A stretch of 64,000 bases of DNA from Bacteroidetes bacterium GWF2_40_14. GTDB lineage: Bacteria > Bacteroidota > Bacteroidia > Bacteroidales > UBA932. Shown piece by piece: positions 40,480 through 51,430 of the stretch. The first letter of the stretch is position 1, and every line of letters starts with the position of its first letter. The position numbers were made by a program, and so were the translations under genes. The notes under the pieces were generated by a model. That model made no database searches. It had not been told where the DNA came from and saw only the letters and a program-made list of their open reading frames with translations. Where the stretch lies: positions 1 to 64,000 of the forward strand of contig MEOK01000032.1 of assembly GCA_001769195.1 (NCBI GenBank), given 5' to 3'.

Positions 40480-40947
40480 TTATAAAAACTTAAAGTTTAA
40501 CACGGCTTCACCAAAGTAGTGATATAGTACTGCCCAGAAAGCAAATCTGACGGCTTTGCCCAGAAGCATGTATATTGCACACTTTGTAAAGTTTACTTTG
40601 TAGAATCCCAGACCCACTGCAAGTACATCTCCAAAAAACGGAACCCAACTGAAAAATGCTATCAGGCTGCCATATTTTTCAATTCTTACTTTCTGTTTTA
40701 TAAGGCTCTCCTCCTTTACCCTGAACCACTTCTCTATCCACTCCCACTTACCAAGGAAGCCTACACCATATGAAGTAAGTCCTCCCAGCCAGTTACCAGC
40801 TGTTGCAACTAAAAATGATATCAACGGATTTCCTCCTGCCAGAAGAACTCCTACAAAGAGTACGTCGGAGCTGAAAGGAACAATGGTTGATGCCATAAAG
40901 GATCCCAGAAAAAGTCCGATATAACCTAGGCTTTCCAGAAACTCCAT
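40480..40947 (-). CDS. YqaA-like (DedA-related, VTT-type) membrane protein
   Basis: 155 residues with four or so membrane segments. Family strings: PFSSDVLFVGVLLAGGNP near residue 24, GNWLGGLTSYGVGF near 52, and SLIAFFSWVPFFGDVLAVGLGFYK near 95. The YqaA/DedA group belongs to the VTT fold of lipid flippases or scramblases. No partner gene is evident. The stop lies 55 bp from the tRNA gene. Confidence 0.85.
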   Translation of the reverse strand: MEFLESLGYIGLFLGSFMASTIVPFSSDVLFVGVLLAGGNPLISFLVATAGNWLGGLTSYGVGFLGKWEWIEKWFRVKEESLIKQKVRIEKYGSLIAFFSWVPFFGDVLAVGLGFYKVNFTKCAIYMLLGKAVRFAFWAVLYHYFGEAVLNFKFL

Positions 40948-40971
40948 ATTAAATTTTCTTTATTCTGTAAA

Positions 40972-41406
40972 TTATCTTTTCCTTTTAAAAAACCCGCTTA
41001 CAATCTCTCCGCACTTATCTGCATTTATGCCCTTTATTACCTCGCATTTAGGATGAAGAAGAGTTGGTTCAAAAAGGGTATAACCTCTCTTGGGGTCACT
41101 GGCTCCATATACCAAAGCCTTCAGTTGAGCCCAGTTTAATGCAGCCGCACACATTGGACAGGGTTCTAAGGTAACATACAATGTGCAATTATTCAAATAT
41201 TTGCCACCGAAAGTGTTAGTTGCCACTGTTATTGCCTGCATCTCAGCATGTGCTGTTGGGTCGTTAAGCGTTTCTGTGAGGTTATGCGCCCTGGCTATTA
41301 TCTTCCCGTCACATACAACCACGGCGCCAATAGGTACCTCATCTTTTGCAAGTGCCTTATGTGCCTCCTTAAGGGCCTCGTCCATAAATTTCTCGTGTGT
41401 ACTCAT
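40972..41406 (-). CDS. tadA: tRNA-specific adenosine deaminase TadA-like
   Basis: 144 residues. The zinc site is complete: HAEMQAI with the catalytic Glu, and PCPMCAAAL with both Cys ligands. EVPIGAVVV and NCTLYVTLEPC also match TadA, which converts A34 of tRNA-Arg to inosine. A guanine deaminase-like role is possible, since the two families are close, but length and motifs favour TadA. Starts 20 bp before the nhaD stop region, on the same strand as nhaD. Confidence 0.88.
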   Translation of the reverse strand: MSTHEKFMDEALKEAHKALAKDEVPIGAVVVCDGKIIARAHNLTETLNDPTAHAEMQAITVATNTFGGKYLNNCTLYVTLEPCPMCAAALNWAQLKALVYGASDPKRGYTLFEPTLLHPKCEVIKGINADKCGEIVSGFFKRKR

Positions 41407-41426
41407 AACTGATGCTTGTTAAAAAA

Positions 41427-42803
41427 TCAGAACAACAACATGTAAACCGCTGCTCCGGCAAAGTAACCGAGAAGAGCCAGAGGTGTGAATCTCTTTAGGT
41501 AATATCCGAATGATATCTTTTCCAGACCCATTACGGTTACACCTGAAGCTGAGCCAATAATAAGAATACTCCCCCCAGTTACTGCACAATATGCAAGAAA
41601 TGTCCAGAAGGTGCCATCGATCATGAATGGTCCGGCAGCAGCTATTGGATACATTCCTATTGTTCCGGCAACAAGGGCAACGTTATCCAGAAAGGATGAG
41701 CACAATCCAAGAATTATGCTTATAAATTCAGGATTTGGAACTGCCTTGTTAAGGATTTCAGACATTGAGGTAAGCTGTCCTGCCGATTTAAGTGAGGCGA
41801 CCGACATAAGAATTCCAAGAAAGAACAATACTGTTGGCACATCTATTCTGGTAAAAACTCTGTTTACCCTTAGCTCCTGCAAACCATTTGCTTTTCTGTT
41901 GTAGTAAAGCCTGTCTGTAAGTATCCACAATACTGTAAGACCAAGCAAGACACCCATAAAAGGTGGAATATTCAGAAACAACTGAAAAAAAGGCACCATA
42001 GCCAGAGATAGTATTCCAACTATCAATATTGTTCTTTTGAAGCGTGGGTCTATGTGTGACAGAACATAATCATCTGCATTCTCTTCAAAATAGATAGAGA
42101 TGTCGTCTTTCTTAAACATATAGGTAACAAATATCAAAGGCACAACCAACATTGTCAATGCAGAAAGGATAAGGTGATAGGTCTGGCTCCAGACAGTTAT
42201 GTTCCCGCCCGTCCATAACAACAGTGTGGTCACATCGCCAATCGGAGACCAGGAACCCCCGGCATTTGCAGCAATTATTATCATTGAGGCAAATATGAGC
42301 CTGTCCTGTTTATAGAAGATCAATCTTCTAACAAGGGCTATTACAACTATTACAGTAGCCAGGTTACCAAGTATCGCTGACAATGCAAATGTAAGGAACG
42401 AAAATATCCATAATAGCTTTCTCTTCTGTCTGGTTTTTATAGCGTTGACTATTATATCAAAACCTCCGTGAGAATCTACGATTTCTATTATTGCCATTGA
42501 TGCGAGGACAAAGAACAGCGTAGTTGAAACATCTCCTAATGATTCTACAAGAGAATACTCCACAAAAAGATTAAATTGCTCTCTGACTGACATTTGCAAA
42601 AATGATGGATACACGCCCTCCAGAGCATTAATTACAGAATTAGGATGTCCGGCAAAGATAGATTCTCCACCCACTATATATATTCCCCAAAGCAGGATGC
42701 TCATACCTATTGCAACAGCCGCTTTATTGATCCTTATTTTGTCCTCAAAGGCAATTGCAATAACACCTATTATAAATATAACCGGCATCAATGAAAATAA
42801 CAT
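41427..42803 (-). CDS. nhaD: Sodium:proton antiporter NhaD
   Basis: 458 residues from the ATG at 42803 (MLFSLMPVIFIIG); the track start is a TTG right after a stop codon. About a dozen membrane segments. NhaD/ArsB-type features: GGFDIIVNAIKTRQKRKLLWIFSFLTFALSAILGNLATVIV, IIAANAGGSWSPIGDVTTLLLW and LGLCSSFLDNVALVAGTIG. It exports sodium against protons. It is the upstream gene of tadA in a probable operon. Confidence 0.9.
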   Translation of the reverse strand: MLFSLMPVIFIIGVIAIAFEDKIRINKAAVAIGMSILLWGIYIVGGESIFAGHPNSVINALEGVYPSFLQMSVREQFNLFVEYSLVESLGDVSTTLFFVLASMAIIEIVDSHGGFDIIVNAIKTRQKRKLLWIFSFLTFALSAILGNLATVIVVIALVRRLIFYKQDRLIFASMIIIAANAGGSWSPIGDVTTLLLWTGGNITVWSQTYHLILSALTMLVVPLIFVTYMFKKDDISIYFEENADDYVLSHIDPRFKRTILIVGILSLAMVPFFQLFLNIPPFMGVLLGLTVLWILTDRLYYNRKANGLQELRVNRVFTRIDVPTVLFFLGILMSVASLKSAGQLTSMSEILNKAVPNPEFISIILGLCSSFLDNVALVAGTIGMYPIAAAGPFMIDGTFWTFLAYCAVTGGSILIIGSASGVTVMGLEKISFGYYLKRFTPLALLGYFAGAAVYMLLF

Positions 42804-42904
42804 ATCGATAGGTTTTAAAAAAGAGTTGTCAAAGGTAATAATATTTCTATTGAACAATCATCTGCCTTTACGACAATTTGTCAGTATGCTCCTTTGGCAC
42901 CCGT

Positions 42905-42937
42905 TTTGCGTTTAGAGGTTTTAGAAACATAAATTTA
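42905..42937 (+). promoter_or_regulatory. Promoter of groES-groEL
   Basis: TTTG, 21 bases, then TAAATTTA (one base from TAnnTTTG), 29 bp before the groES ATG. No CIRCE element (inverted TTAGCACTC) is present, so HrcA control is unlikely. Confidence 0.5.
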
Positions 42938-42966
42938 TAATCATAAATAACTAAAAATTCTAAATC

Positions 42967-44923
<1,957 letters not shown>

Positions 44924-44953
44924 GCCTTCAATAAACACTATATATATTTGCGA

Positions 44954-44987
44954 AATGCTGTCCTGTTGGTTCAGGGCAGCATTTTTT
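44954..44987 (+). terminator. Terminator of groES-groEL
   Basis: AATGCTGTCCTG pairs with CAGGGCAGCATT over 12 positions (one G-T wobble) around a 6-base loop, followed by a run of T. It ends the chaperonin operon. Confidence 0.9.
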
Positions 44988-45048
44988 ATGCCGAGGGGCA
45001 TAATTTTTGAAGTATTCTTTGTTTTTCAACCACCTGTCTAATAATCAT

Positions 45049-46734
45049 ATGCTAAAAACAGCTGCAAAGTCTCTTTTGTTTCTTTCGGTTCTTTTGCTCT
45101 CTTCCTGTAATAATAGGCAGAGGGCTGTTCATCAAAAACTTAGCGCATGGGATAAAAATCTGGATAAAACCCCCGGGGTAATTCTTGACAGCCTTAAATT
45201 ACTCGATACTGCTGGTATATCAAAAAAAAATAATGCATATTACTCTCTGCTGACAATAATTGCTAAAAATAAATCCGGTTATTCAGAGCGTAGAGATTCT
45301 GTAATAACCGCTGCTGCCTCATTTTTTGAAAAGGAAAACGACTACGACAACTTGTGCCGCTCCTTGCTATACAAAGGAATCATACTGTACAATCTAACAC
45401 GTCCCTCAATAAATATTTACACATCACTCAAAAGCGCAGAGGAGGTCTATAATAAACACAAACTTGACAATCCCCTGGTTGAGGCACATATATACAGATA
45501 TATCGGAAAGACACTACGCAACAGCAGAAATTTTACAGAATCCGAACCATATTTAATAAAGAGCGTTAGAATCTGCGACAGTATAAACAATAAAACGGAG
45601 GCACAACTAGCTCGTCTGGAACTTTTCTGGACATACCATTTGCAAAAAAAGAAGCGGGAAGCATACTCCAGTCTGTTGGCAGTCTCTCAGCACGACACGA
45701 TCTCTCCCATTGTAAAATACAATTTCTACAACTCCTTTGCCCGCTACTTTTCAGATGATAGAAAATACGATTTATCCAACAAATATTTGAAAAAAATGAT
45801 AGGGATAAAGGATCTTAAAGAACTTAAAAATTTCGATCATTCGAGCATTTACTATTCAATTGCTAATAATTTCAAACGTGTTTACGAAACGGATAGTGCA
45901 ATAGTTTACGGACTCCTGGCAATTAAAACTACTTCCAGTAATTATTTCAATACTCCACCAAATTATAACAATCTGTTAGGAGAGATGTATGCAAAAAAGG
46001 GTGACTATAAGAGTGCTTGTGAGTATTACCATGAAGGGTCCAGATCATCCGGTAGTTATTTGTCCTATAACACATGGGTTCGGGATCCTGAAGTTGACAT
46101 TGCTTACGAATTGTCAAAAAGGGAATCAAAACTGGACAAAGTAAGATGGCAGCTAAAAGTTCTTTATGGATTTATCGCCTTCCTTACCCTCCTCGTTTTA
46201 TCTGCAATAGTCGTTATCCGTTTTGGCAGACGAGCCTATAGGCAATGTATGGAAGACAAGGATAAGCAAAGTGCAGCCATAGAAGCAGAATTAAAAAGAT
46301 CACGTTTTATCAATCTTATCCATGAAACTTCTGTTGGTGTCCTTCCTAAGCTGGTAGATGATGTGAACAAGCACGCCAACAGAAGCAGAAAATTTTCCAG
46401 CGAACTTTCTGATGACCTTAACGACTCAATAAACAATATCCGTACATTCTCTAAGAACAACCTCTCAGCAATTGCCCAGAGTGAAACTTTTCTGGCCGCC
46501 AATCCGAATGTAAAATATCTTACTTCGCTGTCCGATCTGGAGATTATAATTTTAATTCTGGTAGACCTTAAGTTCAGCACAAAGGAGATTTCCGACCTTC
46601 TCAACAATACTCAGGCGAGTGTGAGGGCAATCAAGACAAGGATCAAAGATAAAATTCTTACAACGGAAGGGCTTCCTTTCAACCCTCAAAATACCTTCCT
46701 TATCTTCTCAAAAGAACAGAATCACCGCTGCTAA
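45049..46734 (+). CDS. TPR lipoprotein-like regulator with transmembrane helix and HTH
   Basis: 561 residues from the ATG at 45049; the track start is a TTG 14 codons upstream. The N-terminus is a lipoprotein signal ending in LLSSC. Residues about 25-370 are tetratricopeptide-like helical repeats (ESEPYLIKSVRICDSI, NKYLKKMIGIKDL). A membrane helix lies near 375-395 (LYGFIAFLTLLVLSAIVVI), then a coiled coil, and a LuxR-like helix-turn-helix at the end (TKEISDLLNNTQASVRAIKTRIKDKI). Such proteins are membrane-bound regulators in Bacteroidota. The periplasmic TPR domain would sense and the cytoplasmic HTH would act on DNA. No partner is near. Confidence 0.75.
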   Translation: MLKTAAKSLLFLSVLLLSSCNNRQRAVHQKLSAWDKNLDKTPGVILDSLKLLDTAGISKKNNAYYSLLTIIAKNKSGYSERRDSVITAAASFFEKENDYDNLCRSLLYKGIILYNLTRPSINIYTSLKSAEEVYNKHKLDNPLVEAHIYRYIGKTLRNSRNFTESEPYLIKSVRICDSINNKTEAQLARLELFWTYHLQKKKREAYSSLLAVSQHDTISPIVKYNFYNSFARYFSDDRKYDLSNKYLKKMIGIKDLKELKNFDHSSIYYSIANNFKRVYETDSAIVYGLLAIKTTSSNYFNTPPNYNNLLGEMYAKKGDYKSACEYYHEGSRSSGSYLSYNTWVRDPEVDIAYELSKRESKLDKVRWQLKVLYGFIAFLTLLVLSAIVVIRFGRRAYRQCMEDKDKQSAAIEAELKRSRFINLIHETSVGVLPKLVDDVNKHANRSRKFSSELSDDLNDSINNIRTFSKNNLSAIAQSETFLAANPNVKYLTSLSDLEIIILILVDLKFSTKEISDLLNNTQASVRAIKTRIKDKILTTEGLPFNPQNTFLIFSKEQNHRC

Positions 46735-46797
46735 AGCACAGCACAAGCGCAACAAAACGCTGCAAGAATTTTTTATATAACTAAATATGTTGTTGTT

Positions 46798-46850
46798 ACA
46801 GCGTCAAAAAACGCAACAAAACGCAACAAGGGCGTTCGCTGTCATTTTTT
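46798..46850 (+). terminator. Probable terminator of the TPR regulator gene
   Basis: ACAGCG (46798-46803) pairs with CGCTGT (46837-46842), with an inner AACGC/GCGTT stem, followed by CATTTTTT. Less compact than a standard terminator. Confidence 0.45.
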
Positions 46851-46889
46851 GTTGATATTCTATGTAGATTTGAACAACACCAACAAAGC

Positions 46890-46994
46890 TGTCCGGTGTT
46901 CTTGTAAATAGTGTTATTCTGGTTTAAAATAGTTGTGGGTTATTTGCGTAAATCACTTTTTTGTCAAACACTATAAAGTCAAGAACACCGGACA
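46890..46994. repeat. Element bounded by a perfect 15-bp inverted repeat
   Basis: TGTCCGGTGTTCTTG (46890-46904) and its exact complement (46980-46994) enclose 75 bp. A second, inner pair ATAGTGTT / AACACTAT (46908-46915 and 46967-46974) extends the stem. It could be a MITE, a large hairpin or a regulatory RNA structure. No target-site duplication is visible. Confidence 0.85.
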
Positions 46995-47069
46995 TTCTGT
47001 TCTGAATATTGTTTCGCTTACCCAATTGCAAACTTTTTGCCAGCCAGATTGTTATATAAATAAAAAAAC

Positions 47070-47513
47070 ATGTTAAAGAAAGGAGATAAGGCGCCCGATT
47101 TCATGGGCAAAGACCATAATGGTAAAGATATTAAACTCAGCGATTTTAAAGGGAAAAAACTTGTTCTTTACTTCTATCCAAAGGACAACACTCCCGGTTG
47201 CACTGCAGAGGCTTGCGATTTAAGAGACAATTACCAAAGATTTGAATCCCTGGGATACAAGATTGTAGGCGTTAGCAAAGACAACGAGAAGTCACATAAG
47301 GGATTCATAGAGAAGTTTAACCTGCCATTCCCTCTTATTTCAGATACCGATACAGTAATTTTGCAGGCATACGAAGCCTGGGGAGAGAAAAAATTCATGG
47401 GCAGACAATATGTTGGAATAATCCGCAAGACATTTGTGATTGACGAAAACGGCATAATTTTCGACATCATAGAGAAAGTGGACACCAAGTCACACACAGC
47501 ACAGATACTTTAA
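47070..47513 (+). CDS. bcp: Thioredoxin-dependent peroxiredoxin (Bcp/PrxQ)
   Basis: 147 residues. Motifs: GDKAPDFMGKDHNG, YFYPKDNTPGCTAEACDLRDNY with peroxidatic Cys (TPGCT) and a second Cys five residues later (EACD), the 1-Cys/atypical 2-Cys PrxQ arrangement. FPLISDTD and GRQYVGIIRKTFVID complete the fold. It reduces peroxides with thioredoxin. It is convergent with the phosphopantetheinyl transferase gene, four bases apart. Confidence 0.94.
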   Translation: MLKKGDKAPDFMGKDHNGKDIKLSDFKGKKLVLYFYPKDNTPGCTAEACDLRDNYQRFESLGYKIVGVSKDNEKSHKGFIEKFNLPFPLISDTDTVILQAYEAWGEKKFMGRQYVGIIRKTFVIDENGIIFDIIEKVDTKSHTAQIL

Positions 47514-47517
47514 TAAG

Positions 47518-48153
47518 CTATCCTACCAGCCAGGCCATTACATGACCCTCAAACACTTCGTACTGAAGTTCGAATTCTAACTCCTCACCATCTTTTTGAA
47601 TGAATGTTGCCTCAAGCTCTCCTTCATCTTTTGGGGAAAACCTCTTAATCTCAATCTGTTTGGCAAAGTCAACGTCGGAAAGTGACATTCTTTTGTATAT
47701 GGCCTCTTTGGCACTCCAGTAGATTGCAAGGTGAAGGTTTCGGTTTTTTTCGCTAAGGTTTTCTATTTCATATGGCGAGAGAGCCTTTTTTTCGACAGCA
47801 GAGAAATTTCTGTCCAGAGATTCAATATCTATACCCACACTGTCATCAGGGTGAGTCAGAACAGCCGCAAATCTCTTTGTGTGAGATATGCTAATTTCAA
47901 TCAAGCTGTTTTGCAGGAATGGTCTGCCATTGTCGTGGTGACCAAGGTAAACCTTACCGTCGAAGAGTTGGTTGAGAAGAGCTCTTACCGCCAACCGTTC
48001 ACGACGACGATCTACGCTCCTGATAAGCTGAAGCTCTTCAAGTTCATCATTTGGAACAGAGCATAGAGAGAGAAGTTCCTCTTCACTCTCAACAATTTCC
48101 CATACGGATACTGTTGCTCCCCCATCAAGGTCTCTGCTAAAAAAAAGTGCCAT
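47518..48153 (-). CDS. 4'-phosphopantetheinyl transferase
   Basis: 211 residues from the ATG at 48153 (MALFFSRDL), one base downstream of the stop of the GldE-like gene; the track start overlaps that gene. Sfp/EntD-type motifs are in order: SVGIDIESLDRNF (metal-binding DxE) and HLAIYWSAKEAIYKRM (WxxKEAxxK). It transfers the phosphopantetheine arm to carrier proteins. In Bacteroidota it is often beside gldE, as here. Confidence 0.9.
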   Translation of the reverse strand: MALFFSRDLDGGATVSVWEIVESEEELLSLCSVPNDELEELQLIRSVDRRRERLAVRALLNQLFDGKVYLGHHDNGRPFLQNSLIEISISHTKRFAAVLTHPDDSVGIDIESLDRNFSAVEKKALSPYEIENLSEKNRNLHLAIYWSAKEAIYKRMSLSDVDFAKQIEIKRFSPKDEGELEATFIQKDGEELEFELQYEVFEGHVMAWLVG

Positions 48154-48154
48154 T

Positions 48155-49141
48155 TTATTCGTTTGTGTCTGTTTCGTCCGATATTTCACCTACAATCTCT
48201 TCAAGGATATCGTCAAGGGTTACTATTCCGTCTGTTCCTCCATACTCATCGGCCACAAGGGCAAGATGCATCTTTTTCTGACGGAACTCCTCCAGAAGGT
48301 CGTTGATTTTTTTGCTGCCCGGTACAAAGTATGCCTCACGGATATGTTTGTGCCAGTTAAAGTCTGTAGCTTTTCCCCTCAGATAACCAACCAGATCCTT
48401 GATATACAAGAATCCTATTACGTTGTCGGGACTCCCGTCATATACAGGAAGACGTGAAAATCCACTTTCAATTGCTTTTTCTATAACCTCCCGTGAGGTC
48501 ATTTCCATATCGAGAGAGACTATTTCTACCCTCGGCTTCATTATCTGAGAAACACTGGTAGTGTTGAGACCGACAATTTTTTTAAGAAGTTTCTTCTCTT
48601 CCACCTCTTCCGAATCGGTAATATCAATAACTTCTGTATACTCCTCCATTGATTGTGCGTCTCTCTCCTCCCTGGTTTCGCCAAAAACTTCAATAAATGC
48701 AGAAAGTATCCTGTTGAATGGTCTCGCAAGGAAAAGCAGAAAAGAAAAAGACCTGCCGGACATCTGTGCGAATCTTATGTATCGGTCATTTTCTGAAAGG
48801 TATCTGGAAAAAACATTTCCTGTATATCTTAGCATGACAGATGTAGAAAACAGTATTGCAATTGCCCAAAGCAACAAGTAATCCGATGGTGAAAAAATTA
48901 TGATGTAAAGTTCAGAGATAAGTGATATGAGTGCTATCTGAAGTATTGTTTCAAATAAAAGTATTGTTCCGGCAATAGCATCAGGGTCGGAAAGATGTTT
49001 TACCGTTGTTTTTGATTTTTTGTCCTGACTGGAAAAAAAGGAGTATTCACTGCCCTTCAAAAGGGCATAAGAGAAGAGGATGAGGATAAGAGATATCCCC
49101 ACGGAGACGTAATCATCTAGTAAACTACTGGGAGGTTCCAA
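48155..49141 (-). CDS. GldE-like protein: short DUF21 region plus CBS pair
   Basis: 328 residues starting with TTG; a stop lies four codons upstream in frame. The N-terminal part has three or four membrane segments. Two CBS domains follow: VSQIMKPRVEIVSLDMEMTSREVIEKAIESGFSRLPVYDGSPDNVIGFLYIKDLV and AYFVPGSKKINDLLEEFRQKKMHLALVADEYGGTDGIVTLDDILEEIVGEI. The CorC-type C-terminal domain is missing, so the protein is shorter than usual. Homologues are GldE of gliding Bacteroidota or CNNM-type ion transporters. No other gld gene is near, so gliding should not be assumed. Confidence 0.78.
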   Translation of the reverse strand: MEPPSSLLDDYVSVGISLILILFSYALLKGSEYSFFSSQDKKSKTTVKHLSDPDAIAGTILLFETILQIALISLISELYIIIFSPSDYLLLWAIAILFSTSVMLRYTGNVFSRYLSENDRYIRFAQMSGRSFSFLLFLARPFNRILSAFIEVFGETREERDAQSMEEYTEVIDITDSEEVEEKKLLKKIVGLNTTSVSQIMKPRVEIVSLDMEMTSREVIEKAIESGFSRLPVYDGSPDNVIGFLYIKDLVGYLRGKATDFNWHKHIREAYFVPGSKKINDLLEEFRQKKMHLALVADEYGGTDGIVTLDDILEEIVGEISDETDTNE

Positions 49142-49177
49142 TTCTCTAAGCTAAAATGTTTTCAGTCGCAAATATAA

Positions 49178-50065
49178 TCAAAATAATCTTGTAGCATATT
49201 TTTCTTGCATGAAAACAGGATAATAAGACTCTTTTGCTGTTCTGAGCCCTTCGTTGCCCGTATCATCCTCTCTGTTTATGTATGTGCACCCTTCTGTCTC
49301 TCTTTCTGCAAACTCTCTGTTAATCATAGGATATGAGCCTCTTACATCTGCAAAAGCCTTTTCTATGTGCACTATGAAGGTGTCCGAATTAATCCTTTCC
49401 CCTACTGTGTATGCAACGATTCTCCCCTTAACCCTAAGTATGCCACCCTTTAGGTTTAAGTAGCGATAATGTGCAAGACACTTGGCAACTGCACATGCCT
49501 CCCAACCAAGAGAATTGTTTTTATTGCAGTCCAAATCTTTGCACCATTCAGCGTTAAAGGCAATGATTTCCGGTATTTTATCCTCTGTAAGTTCTTCGTA
49601 GGTCCAATCGTTTAACTCCTTGAATTTATTTATGTGGTTACGCTTGGGTTGAAGCTTCTTTCCGGAAAGAGTCACAAGCTTCTCCCTTTCATAGATATAG
49701 TCAAAGCTGTCCCTTACGGGAACAAATTCAAATTTGCCAGGCAGGAGTTCCGAAATCTCATTAATTGCAGCAGGTGTCACCCCAATCATAACAAACTTAA
49801 CCTTTCTCTCCTCTGAGTCCCTTATGAGCCATTCTATAGCCTCTCTTTTGTCGCCTTTCCCGGCAGGATAGAGATAGCGGGTATTATCTCCCTCTCCCGA
49901 TATTAGAAACAGGAAGTCCTTATATCTTGCAATCCTTGATTTGTATATACTGTCCCAGATGAAAAGATTTGTGAAGCAATACTCAGCTCCTCTATAGTCA
50001 GAAAATTTTAACAACTCGTCTATCCATGCTTTGTCGGATAACTCAATCTGTTTGAATTCAATCAT
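49178..50065 (-). CDS. DUF2156 protein (phosphatidylglycerol lysyltransferase-like)
   Basis: 295 residues, no membrane segment. Strings YCFTNLFIWDSIYKSRI, KKLQPKRNHINKFKEL, and LKGGILRVKGRIVAYTVGERINSDTFIVHIEKAFADVRGSYPMINREFAE match the GNAT-fold DUF2156 domain (MprF/LPG synthase group). Soluble members are common in Bacteroidota, and probably transfer an aminoacyl group from charged tRNA, but the acceptor is unknown. Confidence 0.85.
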   Translation of the reverse strand: MIEFKQIELSDKAWIDELLKFSDYRGAEYCFTNLFIWDSIYKSRIARYKDFLFLISGEGDNTRYLYPAGKGDKREAIEWLIRDSEERKVKFVMIGVTPAAINEISELLPGKFEFVPVRDSFDYIYEREKLVTLSGKKLQPKRNHINKFKELNDWTYEELTEDKIPEIIAFNAEWCKDLDCNKNNSLGWEACAVAKCLAHYRYLNLKGGILRVKGRIVAYTVGERINSDTFIVHIEKAFADVRGSYPMINREFAERETEGCTYINREDDTGNEGLRTAKESYYPVFMQEKYATRLF

Positions 50066-50074
50066 AAAATATTT

Positions 50075-51379
50075 TTAATGGGCAAGCCACCTGTTGAGAG
50101 TTTCAACGGCTCTCTTTTTCAGATCTTCCGGCATTGTACTTATGCGTGATCTGTGGCTTCCTTTCGGTTCAACAAGAACAACAACATTATCGTTTTTTGG
50201 TTCATTCACCTTTACAGAGCTCCATGGGTCAAACTCACCATATATGAATAACATTTTTTCATCTGTTGTGGCAACGAATTTTTTTAGTTTTTTGTAAAGT
50301 GCCTTGTCAAACTTGAATTCTGCTCCACGAGGAATGAAAAGCTTACCCATGTAACCTTTGGAGTTTTTTATCTTAAGCAATCCCTTAAACGGCTTGGTGT
50401 CATATCCGTAATAGCCTAACTCTCTGTTTGCCTGAACAAAAAATGCAGCAGTGGGACTGTTGTTTATAAAGTAATCCGGCGAGCTTGTCTTCATCCAATA
50501 CTTGAAGATCTCAGCTGTAACCGCACCCTCTCCGGGAACTTCCGCAATAGGACTCCCCCACTGCCAGAACGAAAAAGGTAGCTCAAGTATAGAGTAGTCA
50601 TAGATCTCCTCCAGGGGAAGGTTGAATTTATACCCTTTGACATTACACAGAGAATCGAATTTTGGCTGAAGCTCACCTCTTCGTTTTAGAACTTCCTTCT
50701 GGAAATTTGTAAGGATTTCTCTCTCCTGCTGCGTACCTGCAAAATTTCTCAGGAACGGTTCATGCCTGCCATCTTCTCTCCCTTTGCAAAGCGGAGCCAC
50801 ATATGGAACCGAAACATCCACATCATCGGGAAAGAAAGCCCTGTATATGAGTGCTGTTTGTCCTCCTTTACTTATGCCGGTTGCTATCCATTTGCCTTTG
50901 TATAATTGTTTGAATATAGTTGTTACATTGTGGAGGTCGAATGCCGAATTTTCTGCCGTAAGATACTTCCAGTTCAGAGGTTTTGGCGTAGACTCCAGAA
51001 AGTACCTGTGTTCGACAAAAATAATATTTGCATTCAGAAGCCTCGAAATTTCATCGCGGTATCTGGGCGATGCAGCATAAGCAGCTCCGTAGCCCTCTGT
51101 TACAATTACAGTGGGACGATCCTCGCCAGCATTCATAACAAAAATTCTCTGCTTGAAGCTTCCGGCAGAGGGATTTTTCTGATCAAGAGGCTGCTCAATA
51201 AACAGCACGTATTTATCTTTGAACTGGGTACTTTCCAGTCTTTGTACGCTGCTCACATTTTTAAGAGCGGCAATTTTTAAAAGAAGAGAGTCTGTAACGG
51301 CAGCCCATAGAGAAGACGTTCCTATCGAAAACGCTGTAAACAGGAGTAATACCCGTAGTAATTTAAATGTCTGTTTCAT
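50075..51379 (-). CDS. Secreted S37/S28-type serine peptidase
   Basis: 434 residues from the ATG at 51379 ([17 protein letters not shown]); the track start is a GTG two codons before. The signal peptide ends about LWA. The alpha/beta hydrolase fold has [19 protein letters not shown] (GxSxGG nucleophile), EHRYFLES and a late Asp and His ([18 protein letters not shown]). This is the peptidase S37/S28 prolyl tripeptidyl aminopeptidase type, periplasmic. It is divergent from tyrS. Confidence 0.85.
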   Translation of the reverse strand: MKQTFKLLRVLLLFTAFSIGTSSLWAAVTDSLLLKIAALKNVSSVQRLESTQFKDKYVLFIEQPLDQKNPSAGSFKQRIFVMNAGEDRPTVIVTEGYGAAYAASPRYRDEISRLLNANIIFVEHRYFLESTPKPLNWKYLTAENSAFDLHNVTTIFKQLYKGKWIATGISKGGQTALIYRAFFPDDVDVSVPYVAPLCKGREDGRHEPFLRNFAGTQQEREILTNFQKEVLKRRGELQPKFDSLCNVKGYKFNLPLEEIYDYSILELPFSFWQWGSPIAEVPGEGAVTAEIFKYWMKTSSPDYFINNSPTAAFFVQANRELGYYGYDTKPFKGLLKIKNSKGYMGKLFIPRGAEFKFDKALYKKLKKFVATTDEKMLFIYGEFDPWSSVKVNEPKNDNVVVLVEPKGSHRSRISTMPEDLKKRAVETLNRWLAH

Positions 51380-51404
51380 ATACACAAAAGTAAAGAAAAA
51401 ACCT

Positions 51405-51412
51405 TACTTTTG
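51405..51412 (+). promoter_or_regulatory. -7 element of tyrS
   Basis: TACTTTTG fits TAnnTTTG, 18 bp before the tyrS ATG at 51431. A -33 element is not clear. Confidence 0.4.
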
Positions 51413-51430
51413 CCTAAAATTAAATGGGAA

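Larger units (their letters stand above)
46735..47069 (+). other. Structured intergenic region between the TPR regulator and bcp
   Basis: 335 bp without an ORF. It contains two copies of CGCAACAAAACGC (46748-46760 and 46812-46824), a terminator-like hairpin, and a 15-bp perfect inverted repeat enclosing 75 bp. No clear Bacteroidota promoter is seen directly before bcp. Confidence 0.6.

Noticed and set aside
42858-42966. CIRCE or heat-shock operator before groES
   Set aside because: No TTAGCACTC inverted repeat was found.
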